Shown here: positions 24,501 to 31,766 of the stretch, one piece after another
Position numbering within the stretch: position 1 is the stretch's first letter
How the letters are laid out: every line of letters starts with the position of its first letter
NCBI GenBank assembly: GCA_029167225.1
Contig: JARFNK010000023.1
Coordinates: forward strand, 1-64,000
Direction: 5' to 3'
Origin: Sphingobium arseniciresistens
Lineage (GTDB): Bacteria; Pseudomonadota; Alphaproteobacteria; Sphingomonadales; Sphingomonadaceae
DNA length: 64,000 nucleotides
Program-made: the position numbers and the translations under genes
The notes under the pieces: generated by a model
Databases searched by the model: none
Told to the model about the DNA's origin: nothing
The model's input: only the letters and a program-made list of their open reading frames with translations

Positions 24501-26708
24501 CTAGGCGCGCGTGCGCGGCAGGCCGAGGCCCCGTTCCGCGATCATGCTGCGATGCACTTCGCTGGTGCCACCGTAGATGGTGGCGCCCTGCGCGTGCCGG
24601 TAATATTGGTTGATCTCGTTCGCGGCACCCTTCCGCTTGGAGAGGGAGAGGGGAGCGGTCAGGTCCAGCAGATCCCGCGCGTCACTCTGGAATTTCTCCG
24701 AGCTGAACATCTTGGCCATGGGGCCATAGGCATGGTTGGGCTTCTTTTCCGCGATCACCCATTGGGCGCGATAGGTGATAAGCTCCGACACCCAGAGATT
24801 GGCGGCCGTGCGCGTGAGCCGGACCTGGGCATTGGCATCCTCGATCAAGGGCTTGCCGCGATAGGAGATTTCCCGGCACAGCGTCTCCGCGGCATGGAGC
24901 ATGGCGCGCTGATATTTGGCAAAGCCGCCACCATGTTCCAGTTCCAGGCTGGCGCTCATCGTGCGGACGCCGCCATCGACTTCGCCCAGCCGCCAGCTGT
25001 CGGGAATATGGACGCCGTCGTAGAAGGTGATGTTGGTGCGTTCATCCTGGAAGGTATAGACCGGTTGCACCGTCACGCCATCGGCCTTGAGCGGCACGAT
25101 GAACATGGTCAAACCCTTGTGCTTGGCGACGTCTGGATTGGTCCGGCACAGCATCAGCACATAGCTGGAAAGATTGGCGCCGCTCGTGAACATCTTCGTG
25201 CCGTCGATCCGCCAGCCATCACCGTCCGGGTTCGCACGACATTGCGCGGCGAACACGTCGGAGCCCGCGCCCGGCTCGGAATAGCCAAGGCTGCAGATCA
25301 CCTCGCCCCGCATGATCTCGGGCAATATCGCCTGCTTCAGCTCTTCCGTGCCGAAACGGTGGATGATGAGGGCGACCATCTGGGTCACGCCGGCGGCGGG
25401 GTTGTTATAGCCCTGCGCTTCGAACGCATCCATTGCCGCGGTCTTCTCATAGGCGGAAAGGCCGCGTCCGCCGACATCCCTGGGCAGGCCGAGATAGAGC
25501 AGATTGGCTTCGGCCAGCTTGCGGTTGAGTTCCGGGTTATAACCCTCCCAGCTATAGTGGAAGGTCTCGCGCATTTCGGGCGTGACATGCTTGGCGAAAA
25601 ATGCGCTGATTTCCTCGCTGATGATGCGGGCATCCTCGCCAAGGTCGAAATCGATCGGCATGTCGCCGGCGTCCGGCAGGGATGCCGTCTCGCCTGCATA
25701 GAGTCGCCGGGCGCCTTCCTCGATCAGCCGCTGCGGATCGCCCAGGGCCAGCGGCCAGGCCTTGGCGCGCAGGTTGAAGAGGAAGATGTCATATTCGGTG
25801 GTCAGGCCGTAGCCGCCGAAGGTGTGCAATGCCTGGGCGACCGCGCGCTCGCAGGCGTCGCTGTTCCACCAGGCCGCGATCGAGATCGCCGCCCCGGCGT
25901 CCTTGGCGCCATCGGCGATGTCGCGAATGGCCTTCCAGACAAGAAACTTGCCGCCGTCGACATCGCACAGAAGGTCGGCGAGCGGATGGGAAATCCCCTG
26001 GAACTGGCCGATGAACTGGTCGAACTGCTTGCGTTCGCAGGCATAGGCGGATGCGAGCTTGAGCGCTTCCCGGCTGATGCCGGCAAGCCCCGCCGCGATC
26101 AGCAGCTTCCATTCCTCGACGCCCTTCTCGAAGGTCGCCAGCGCCGCCGTGCCGGACGCCAGAATGACATGCGGATGCGCGGCAAGATCGATTTCCGCAA
26201 TCGGGGTGGAGGCGAGATTGTTCTCAGCCGTCCGTCCGCTTTCCGGCACGGAGACGAGAACGATGTCATCACCCTTGCGGCCAATGACCGCCTCCGCAAC
26301 CAGTCCGCCCGCGACCCACTGCTTCGGTTGGGTCGCGATATCATGAAAGGCGAGGGTCGCCACGACCTCGCCGGCAAGCACGCGGCCAAGCAGTTCGGCT
26401 ACCGTGTCTCCGCCCAGTTGCGCCAGCAGTCGCGCCGTGACGAGCGCCTCCGCCAGTGGCCCGGAGACCAGCGTGCGGCCGGCCTCTTCCATCAGGATGG
26501 CCGCGTCGAACAGGCCAAGGCCAAGGCCGCCGGCTTCCTCCGGCACGCGGATGGAGAGCGCGCCCTGTTCGGCAAGGCCCCGCCATAGCGCAGGGTCGAA
26601 CCCGGATGGGGCGGCCTCGCGCACGCGGGCCATGGTGCTGTTCTCGTCCAGGAAACGCGCGAACATGTCGCGCATCATCTCCTGGTCGTCGGTCAAGTCG
26701 AAATTCAT
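24501..26708 (-). CDS. Two-domain (fused) acyl-CoA dehydrogenase
   Basis: A 735-residue protein, about twice the usual 380-400. The first ACAD-like half (1-345) contains ERKQFDQFIGQFQGI and ALHTFGGYGLTTEYDI. The second half (about 355-735) has the flavin/substrate loop CSLGYSEPGAGSD, TSGANLSSYV, and the C-terminal TIYGGTSEVHRSMIAERGLG. This architecture resembles mycobacterial FadE34, which fuses the two chains of the heterotetrameric ACADs used on steroid side chains. It oxidises a bulky acyl-CoA to the 2-enoyl-CoA, passing electrons to ETF. It lies in an operon with ferredoxin, SDR and ECH genes. Confidence 0.93.
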   Translation of the reverse strand: MNFDLTDDQEMMRDMFARFLDENSTMARVREAAPSGFDPALWRGLAEQGALSIRVPEEAGGLGLGLFDAAILMEEAGRTLVSGPLAEALVTARLLAQLGGDTVAELLGRVLAGEVVATLAFHDIATQPKQWVAGGLVAEAVIGRKGDDIVLVSVPESGRTAENNLASTPIAEIDLAAHPHVILASGTAALATFEKGVEEWKLLIAAGLAGISREALKLASAYACERKQFDQFIGQFQGISHPLADLLCDVDGGKFLVWKAIRDIADGAKDAGAAISIAAWWNSDACERAVAQALHTFGGYGLTTEYDIFLFNLRAKAWPLALGDPQRLIEEGARRLYAGETASLPDAGDMPIDFDLGEDARIISEEISAFFAKHVTPEMRETFHYSWEGYNPELNRKLAEANLLYLGLPRDVGGRGLSAYEKTAAMDAFEAQGYNNPAAGVTQMVALIIHRFGTEELKQAILPEIMRGEVICSLGYSEPGAGSDVFAAQCRANPDGDGWRIDGTKMFTSGANLSSYVLMLCRTNPDVAKHKGLTMFIVPLKADGVTVQPVYTFQDERTNITFYDGVHIPDSWRLGEVDGGVRTMSASLELEHGGGFAKYQRAMLHAAETLCREISYRGKPLIEDANAQVRLTRTAANLWVSELITYRAQWVIAEKKPNHAYGPMAKMFSSEKFQSDARDLLDLTAPLSLSKRKGAANEINQYYRHAQGATIYGGTSEVHRSMIAERGLGLPRTRA

Positions 26709-26727
26709 CGGGCGATCCTCAATGATG

Positions 26728-27546
26728 TCAGGATGCGCGACGCATCATGCGGCTGATGTCGATCTGGCCAGTCGCGAGGCCGCCCATGAACCCGCCGTCC
26801 ACGGGGAAGACCACGCCATTGACGATGGTTGCAAGGTCGCTGTTGAGCAGCACGATGCCGCCGGCCTGTTCCTCCGGCGTCGAATAGCGGCCCATGGGTT
26901 GGGCTGCGGCCTCGACCACATCCTTGCCGGAGGTCGATTCAAACGCGGCCATCATCGGCGTCTGCGTGGGGGAGGGCAGGGTGCAATTGATGCGGATGCC
27001 CTGCTTGATAAGGTGCGCGCCCATATATTGGGTCCACACGATCACATTTTCCTTGGAGAAGCTGTAGCCTTCCTTGACGTCGTCCGGGTGCTCTTCACAC
27101 CACTGGACCGCGGCATCGAAGCCCTTGGTTGTGACGAATTCCATGTTCGTCGGGATGCGCCGGCTCCAGCCAAGGCCACCGGTGGAAGCGATGCTGGCGA
27201 TGGCGCCGCCCGGCCCCATCAGCGGCAGAACCTGCTCGGTGAGGTGGCGCAAACCGATGAAGTTGACCTTCATCACGTCCATTGCCGGGAAGGACTGGGG
27301 CAGGCCGGCACAGTTGAACAGCGCATCGACCTTGCCGCCGATCTTCGCCACGCCGGCCTCGATCGAGGCTGGGTCGCGCAGGTCGACATTGCCGAAGGAC
27401 GCGAGCGGCAGCGCGCAGGGCTTGTAGTCGAGGCCATGCACCTCGGCGCCAAGGTCCAGCAGCATCTTGGCGGTCGCCTCGCCCATGCCTGAAAAGCAGC
27501 CGCTTACGATGACGCGCTTGCCGCTATAACCCAGAATGTCGCTCAT
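26728..27546 (-). CDS. SDR resembling 3-alpha-hydroxysteroid dehydrogenase/carbonyl reductase
   Basis: A 272-residue SDR of the short HsdA/coniferyl-alcohol-dehydrogenase-like type. It has VSGCFSGMGEATA instead of the usual TGxxxGxG, a compact LDYKPC region, NCAGLP, ASIASTGGL, and YSFSKENVI (YxxxK), and lacks some of the loops of classical SDRs. Members oxidise 3-alpha-hydroxysteroids, or aryl/coniferyl alcohols, with NAD. The extra insertion before the YxxxK (RRIPTNMEFVTTKGFDAAVQWCEEHP) matches the family. It starts 20 bp after the ferredoxin and ends 19 bp before the ACAD. A steroid-like substrate is an inference. Confidence 0.88.
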   Translation of the reverse strand: MSDILGYSGKRVIVSGCFSGMGEATAKMLLDLGAEVHGLDYKPCALPLASFGNVDLRDPASIEAGVAKIGGKVDALFNCAGLPQSFPAMDVMKVNFIGLRHLTEQVLPLMGPGGAIASIASTGGLGWSRRIPTNMEFVTTKGFDAAVQWCEEHPDDVKEGYSFSKENVIVWTQYMGAHLIKQGIRINCTLPSPTQTPMMAAFESTSGKDVVEAAAQPMGRYSTPEEQAGGIVLLNSDLATIVNGVVFPVDGGFMGGLATGQIDISRMMRRAS

Positions 27547-27566
27547 TATCTTCTCCGTGAAACGCG

Positions 27567-27797
27567 TCAGGCCTTCGCCTTGGGAGGCCAGGAAATCGTG
27601 CCGTCGTCTTCCTCGACGAAAATGATTCTCTCCGGGCAGGCCCGCGCACCGCGCTTTGCGGTCTGCTCCATGCCCGGTTCCACATCGAAGCCTTCGGTGG
27701 CGATGTAGCCGTCCTCGTCCAGGGGAAACATTTCTTCGGATACGGCGGCGCAACGGGCATTGCCGACGCAGCCTGATTTTTCGATCCGGATTTTCAT
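27567..27797 (-). CDS. 3Fe-4S-type ferredoxin, likely P450 electron donor
   Basis: A 76-residue ferredoxin with Cys10-x2-Asn13-x2-Cys16 and a later Cys54-Pro. The missing middle cysteine (Asn13) is typical of the [3Fe-4S] ferredoxins that reduce bacterial cytochromes P450. The acidic surface (EEMFPLDEDG) fits docking. It is the first gene of the minus operon and lies divergent to the P450 gene at 28042, with 244 bp between them, so they probably share control. GAGGGCTG precedes the start. A ferredoxin reductase is not present in the window. Confidence 0.9.
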   Translation of the reverse strand: MKIRIEKSGCVGNARCAAVSEEMFPLDEDGYIATEGFDVEPGMEQTAKRGARACPERIIFVEEDDGTISWPPKAKA

Positions 27798-27904
27798 CAG
27801 CCCTCTCCAGCGATGCTTGCCTACCTTAGAAAGGAGAATGAACGGGCAATCAACACGCTGTCCCGCTAATCGCCGCCGCGATAAGCCGGCGGAAACAGGG
27901 GCTG

Positions 27905-27985
27905 GTTGCAATCGTGGGTGCGTTATCTTCTGATGTCGAGGCGCAAGCATTTGCCTTTGTCCCCGGCCGCGTTGCAATTCCGGGG
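27905..27985. promoter_or_regulatory. Repeats between divergent ferredoxin and P450 operons
   Basis: GTTGCAAT occurs at 27905-27912 and 27971-27978, 66 bp apart, and CCCCGG-N13-CCGGGG (27961-27985) encloses the second copy. The 244 bp region must drive both operons. The CCCCGG/CCGGGG pair resembles that at 19543-19564. No adjacent regulator gene is obvious. Confidence 0.35.
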
Positions 27986-28041
27986 TAAGGGGGCGCGAGA
28001 TGCCCCGACAGACATTGGAAGCAGGATAGCCGGAGACCCCT

Positions 28042-29292
28042 ATGGCCGCCATTTTGAGCCCCGCCGTCGCCAAGCCGGACCATGTGCCGGACGCGCTCGT
28101 CTATGATTTCGATATCCATGCAGACCCCGGCCTGCTGGTCGATCCGCATGCCCGCATCCTGGAGATGCTCGGCGAGGCGCCACCGGTGTTCTGGACGCCG
28201 CGCAATGGCGGGGGCTGGGTCGCGCTCACCCATGCCGCGAATTATGAGGCCTCCCGCGACACAGAGACCTTTTCCAGCGAGTTCGTGTCGCAGGCGCAGA
28301 TGAAGGCGCTGCTCGCATCGCTGCCTCCAGGCGCGCCGCATATCCCCCAGCCGATCCCCATCACGCTCGATCCGCCCGAGCACACCAAATATCGCCAGCC
28401 CCTGCAGAAGGTGTTCTCGCCCAAGACCATCTCGAACCTGCGCGACAGCATCCGGGAGCTTGCCGGTGAGCTTATCGACGCAGTGAAGCCGGCGGGGGGA
28501 TGCGAATTCATGACCGCGGTGGCGGAGCCGCTGCCGGTCCAGGTGTTTCTCAAGATGCTGGGCCTGCCGCTCGATCGCCTGCCTGAATATCGCGCCATCG
28601 TGAAGGAGCATATGGAAGCGATCGATACCGACCGCGAGGGGTCGATGCGGCGTTTGCAGAAGATCGCCGCGGCCATGCGTGATGTCGTGCTGGACCGGAA
28701 GGATAATCCGCGGGACGATATCATATCGATGCTGTGGAAGCTGGAGATTGACGGCCAGCCCACGACGCTTGCCGACATGGAGAATTACGGCGTCCTGCTT
28801 TTCATTGCCGGGCTGGATACGGTGATGAACGGCATGGGGCTTGCCATGCGGGGACTGGCGCTGGACCTGGAATTGCAAGCGAGGCTACGGGGCGAGCCCA
28901 AGCTGATCGCGGAAGCTGCGGAGGAAATGCTGCGCCGCTTCACCTTCACCGTGCCGATGCGGGTCGTGCGCAAGGAAACCGAACTGGCTGGTGCCAGGAT
29001 CATGCCCGGCGACATGCTCAAGCTGTTCCTTCCGGCGGCCGATCTTGATGCGCGAGAGTTTCCGCAGCCCGATCATTATGATCTTGATCGCGAGAATAAC
29101 GTCCATATCGCCTTCGGGGTCGGCCCGCATCGCTGCCTGGGATCGCACCTCGCCCGTGTCGAGCTTCAGGTGCTCTATGAGGAAATGCTGGCGCGGTTGC
29201 CGGAATTCCGGCTCGATCCCGACAAGCCGACCGTCTTCCATGGCGGCCATGTGATGGGCATCGAAGAGATGCATCTGGTCTGGGACGTCTGA
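28042..29292 (+). CDS. Cytochrome P450, CYP101-like
   Basis: A 416-residue soluble P450. It has the I-helix FIAGLDTVMN (A-G-x-D-T), the ExxR helix (EEMLRRFT), and the heme loop FGVGPHRCLG with Cys365. VPDALVYDFDIH at the start, VFWTPRNGGGWVALTH, and the C-terminal MHLVWDV closely follow the pattern of P450cam relatives (CYP101), which hydroxylate camphor-like alicyclic compounds. P450cam uses a [2Fe-2S] ferredoxin, whereas here a [3Fe-4S] type lies divergent. Start 28042 follows GGAGACCCCT. It heads a tight operon with a DUF35, a thiolase-fold and a DUF2889 gene (2-4 bp gaps). Likely role: initial hydroxylation or side-chain oxidation. Confidence 0.93.
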   Translation: MAAILSPAVAKPDHVPDALVYDFDIHADPGLLVDPHARILEMLGEAPPVFWTPRNGGGWVALTHAANYEASRDTETFSSEFVSQAQMKALLASLPPGAPHIPQPIPITLDPPEHTKYRQPLQKVFSPKTISNLRDSIRELAGELIDAVKPAGGCEFMTAVAEPLPVQVFLKMLGLPLDRLPEYRAIVKEHMEAIDTDREGSMRRLQKIAAAMRDVVLDRKDNPRDDIISMLWKLEIDGQPTTLADMENYGVLLFIAGLDTVMNGMGLAMRGLALDLELQARLRGEPKLIAEAAEEMLRRFTFTVPMRVVRKETELAGARIMPGDMLKLFLPAADLDAREFPQPDHYDLDRENNVHIAFGVGPHRCLGSHLARVELQVLYEEMLARLPEFRLDPDKPTVFHGGHVMGIEEMHLVWDV

Positions 29293-29294
29293 AG

Positions 29295-29699
29295 ATGGTC
29301 TGGCAGCGCTCGCGGCCCCGGCTCGACCGGGAAAACCGCGCATTCTGGACGGGAGGCGCCGAGGGTCACCTCAACATCGCAAAATGCGGCGACTGCGGCC
29401 AGTTCACCCATCCGCCGCGCGAATTCTGTCGCCATTGCCAGTCCGAAAATGTGGCGCCGCATGCCGTCGCCGGAACGGGCGTGGTGGACACCTACACGGT
29501 CAACCATCAGGCCTGGGCGAAGGACATGGAAGTGCCCTTCGTCATCGCGCGGGTGAAGCTGGATGACGTGCCGGGCGTGTATCTGACCACCAATATCGTC
29601 AACTGCCCGGTTGATGCGGTCGATATCGATGATCGGGTGCGCGTCCTCTTCGAAGAGCAGGACGGCATCTGGTATCCGCTGTTTGAGAAAGTGACCTGA
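29295..29699 (+). CDS. DUF35 OB-fold protein with zinc ribbon
   Basis: A 134-residue protein with an N-terminal zinc ribbon (Cys31-x2-Cys34 and Cys45-x2-Cys48) followed by an OB-fold (DUF35/ChsH2 C-terminal type). Such proteins form tight complexes with thiolase-fold partners; in steroid degraders the DUF35 domain is required for the aldolase activity of Ltp2-like proteins. It starts 2 bp after the P450 stop and 3 bp before the thiolase-like gene, in keeping with a fixed complex. No catalytic residues are expected in this chain. Confidence 0.9.
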   Translation: MVWQRSRPRLDRENRAFWTGGAEGHLNIAKCGDCGQFTHPPREFCRHCQSENVAPHAVAGTGVVDTYTVNHQAWAKDMEVPFVIARVKLDDVPGVYLTTNIVNCPVDAVDIDDRVRVLFEEQDGIWYPLFEKVT

Positions 29700-29702
29700 G
29701 GC

Positions 29703-30863
29703 ATGGCAAGCGAAGCCTATATTAGCGGCATCGGCATGTCGGAGGTCGGCGTACGCTTGACGCGGTCCGCGCTCGGTCTGACAGTGGATGCCATAAAGGA
29801 AGCGATCGCTGATGCGGGGCTGACGCTGGACCAGATCGACGGCGTGGCGACCTATCCGGGCAAGATGCAGACCTTTCTGGGCTTCTCGCCGATCAGTGCC
29901 GACGATGTCATCGAGGTGCTGGGCCTGCGCACCCGCTGGCATATCGGCGCGGCGGAAGCGACGGCGCAGCTGGGCGCGATCGTGGAGGCGGCCAATGCCG
30001 TGAAGGCGGGGCTCGCCCGCCATGTCATCTGCTTCCGCACGGTCTATGAAGCCGCGGCGCTGGCACGACCCGAGGAATTTCCGCCAATGGAGCGGCGCAA
30101 GGATATCTCCGGTTCGTCGCAATGGGTGTCGCCCTTCGGCGCCTTTTCGGCGGCCAACTGGACCGCGCAGTTCGCGATGCGCCACATGAAGCGCTATGGC
30201 CTGACGCGCGAGCAGCTGGCGCAGGTCGCGCTCAACGATCATGCCAATGCGGCGATCAATCCGCGCGCTCTCGTCAAGAAGCCGTTGACGCTGGACGACT
30301 ATATGTCCGCCCGGCTGATCAGCACGCCCTTCTGCCTCTATGACTGCGACCGCTTCACGGATGCCTCGACCGTGGTGATCGTTTCGGCGGGTGACGCCAT
30401 CGACGAGGTGAAGACCACGCCCATCCGCATCGCCGCGACGGCCGGATCGGTGGAACGCTATAGCTGGGACCAGGCCGAATGGGCGGGGGCCTATCCCACC
30501 GGCCGCGACCTGTGGAAGAACACCGATTACACGGCCAAGGATGTCGATACCGTCCAGCTTTATGACGGCTTCGCGTTCCAGCCCATCACATGGCTGGAGG
30601 GGCTGGGCTTTTGCGACATCGGTGAGGGCGGGCAGTTCCTTGAAGGGGGCAAGCGGATCGCCCGCGACGGCGACCTGCCCATGAATACCGGCGGCGGACA
30701 GCTTGGCTGGGGGCGCCTGCACGGATTTGGGTTCGCCTATGAAGCCGTCGTTCAGTTGCGCGGGGAAGGCGGCGCTCGGCAGATCACCGGTGATCCCAAG
30801 GTTGCCATCGCGACGTCGGGGGGCGGGCCGATGGCTGCCGCCTTGCTGCTCGCGAAGGACTAG
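29703..30863 (+). CDS. Thiolase-fold protein without nucleophilic Cys (Ltp2-like aldolase candidate)
   Basis: A 386-residue thiolase-superfamily protein. The position of the usual nucleophilic cysteine reads IGAAEATAQLGA (residues 81-92), without Cys, and the NEAFA and GHPxGATG motifs are replaced by YDGFAFQPITWLEGLGFC and LGWGRLHGFG. These are the features of the Ltp2/SCP-x-like subgroup that catalyses retro-aldol cleavage of steroid side-chain CoA esters with a DUF35 partner, rather than thiolysis. The DUF35 gene immediately precedes it. It would cut a hydroxyacyl-CoA to a ketone plus a short acyl-CoA. Substrate specificity is inferred. Confidence 0.9.
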   Translation: MASEAYISGIGMSEVGVRLTRSALGLTVDAIKEAIADAGLTLDQIDGVATYPGKMQTFLGFSPISADDVIEVLGLRTRWHIGAAEATAQLGAIVEAANAVKAGLARHVICFRTVYEAAALARPEEFPPMERRKDISGSSQWVSPFGAFSAANWTAQFAMRHMKRYGLTREQLAQVALNDHANAAINPRALVKKPLTLDDYMSARLISTPFCLYDCDRFTDASTVVIVSAGDAIDEVKTTPIRIAATAGSVERYSWDQAEWAGAYPTGRDLWKNTDYTAKDVDTVQLYDGFAFQPITWLEGLGFCDIGEGGQFLEGGKRIARDGDLPMNTGGGQLGWGRLHGFGFAYEAVVQLRGEGGARQITGDPKVAIATSGGGPMAAALLLAKD

Positions 30864-30867
30864 CCGC

Positions 30868-31608
30868 ATGGCCGCGCCCGTTCTCGATGCGCTTCCCGGC
30901 TTTCGCCGTTGCATCGGCATTCATCCGGCGAAGGGCCAGGTGATGGCGGCGGTCGAGGATGATTATCACTGCATGGGGGTGCTCCTGCACCATGATGGCC
31001 GGGTCGTCACGGCGGCCGAGTCCATCATGGAGCGGGTGCCCTGGACGACCTGTCCGGGCGCGCCCGCGGTGTTGCAGGCGACGTTTCAGGGCGTGGCACT
31101 AGGCGAAGTTGCGGCTAGGGGCGAAAAGCGCGCCAACTGCACCCACCTACACGATCTTGCCGTGCTTGCGGCCGCCCATGCCGGGGACGATGCGCCGACG
31201 CGCTACGATATTCTTGCCTGCGATCCCGTGGACGGCCTGTCCATCGCCGAAATCCGCCGCGATGGCGAGGCGGTGCTTCGCATCGAGCACCGGTCCCATG
31301 TCATGACGGCGCCGGAAGAGATTGCCGGCGCGTCGCTGATGAAGCTGCGCGACTGGATCGAGAGCCTTGATGAAGGGCTGCGGGAAGCGGCGCGCCTGCT
31401 GCAATGGGGCGCGATCCTCGCCAATGGGCGCATCATCCCGATGGAGCGTCAGTCGAACGCCAGCAGGGTTCCAGCCAACTGCTATACCTTCCAGCCGGAA
31501 AACAAGACGCATGCGGTCCGGGTCGGGCGGATATTCGATTTCAGTGATGACGCGATCGCGCCGCTGGATCATTTCGACGGCGAGGCTTTCCACAGCCGCG
31601 CGATCTGA
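30868..31608 (+). CDS. DUF2889-domain protein
   Basis: A 246-residue protein matching the DUF2889 pattern, with AESIMERVPWTTCPGAP, THLHDLAVLAAAHA and MKLRDWIESL in order, and an acidic end. The family has no established biochemical role but often occurs beside P450, thiolase or CoA-pathway genes in actinobacteria and proteobacteria. Here it follows the thiolase-like gene by 4 bp, ending the P450/DUF35/thiolase operon. No signal peptide or transmembrane segment is visible. Cys and His residues (CTHLHD) may bind metal, but this is a guess. Confidence 0.82.
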   Translation: MAAPVLDALPGFRRCIGIHPAKGQVMAAVEDDYHCMGVLLHHDGRVVTAAESIMERVPWTTCPGAPAVLQATFQGVALGEVAARGEKRANCTHLHDLAVLAAAHAGDDAPTRYDILACDPVDGLSIAEIRRDGEAVLRIEHRSHVMTAPEEIAGASLMKLRDWIESLDEGLREAARLLQWGAILANGRIIPMERQSNASRVPANCYTFQPENKTHAVRVGRIFDFSDDAIAPLDHFDGEAFHSRAI

Positions 31609-31704
31609 ACCGGGGCGATCACAGCAATTTCAAGACTTGGTAGCGCCGCGCACGGGTGAGCGCGTGCGTTCATTCCGGCGATTTCTCGCCGTGCCAGGCC
31701 CCGT

Positions 31705-31745
31705 CCAAAGAAAAGGGGCGCTTCCCTGTGTGGAAAGCGCCCCTT
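31705..31745 (-). terminator. Rho-independent terminator of amidohydrolase operon
   Basis: On the minus strand AAGGGGCGCTTT (31745 downward) pairs with AAGCGCCCCTT across a 6 nt loop region with one bulged base, followed by TTTTCTTT. Stem, loop and T-run are classic. It lies 22 bp after the amidohydrolase stop at 31767 and also separates it from the convergent DUF2889 gene. Confidence 0.85.
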
Positions 31746-31766
31746 CGCGTTACGAGCCTGTTTGGG

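Noticed and set aside
24324-26588. Very long open frame on the plus strand opposite the acyl-CoA dehydrogenase
   Set aside because: It is the antisense frame of a high-GC gene with complete ACAD motifs; its translation has the His/Arg/Gly-rich composition of shadow frames and no recognisable domain.
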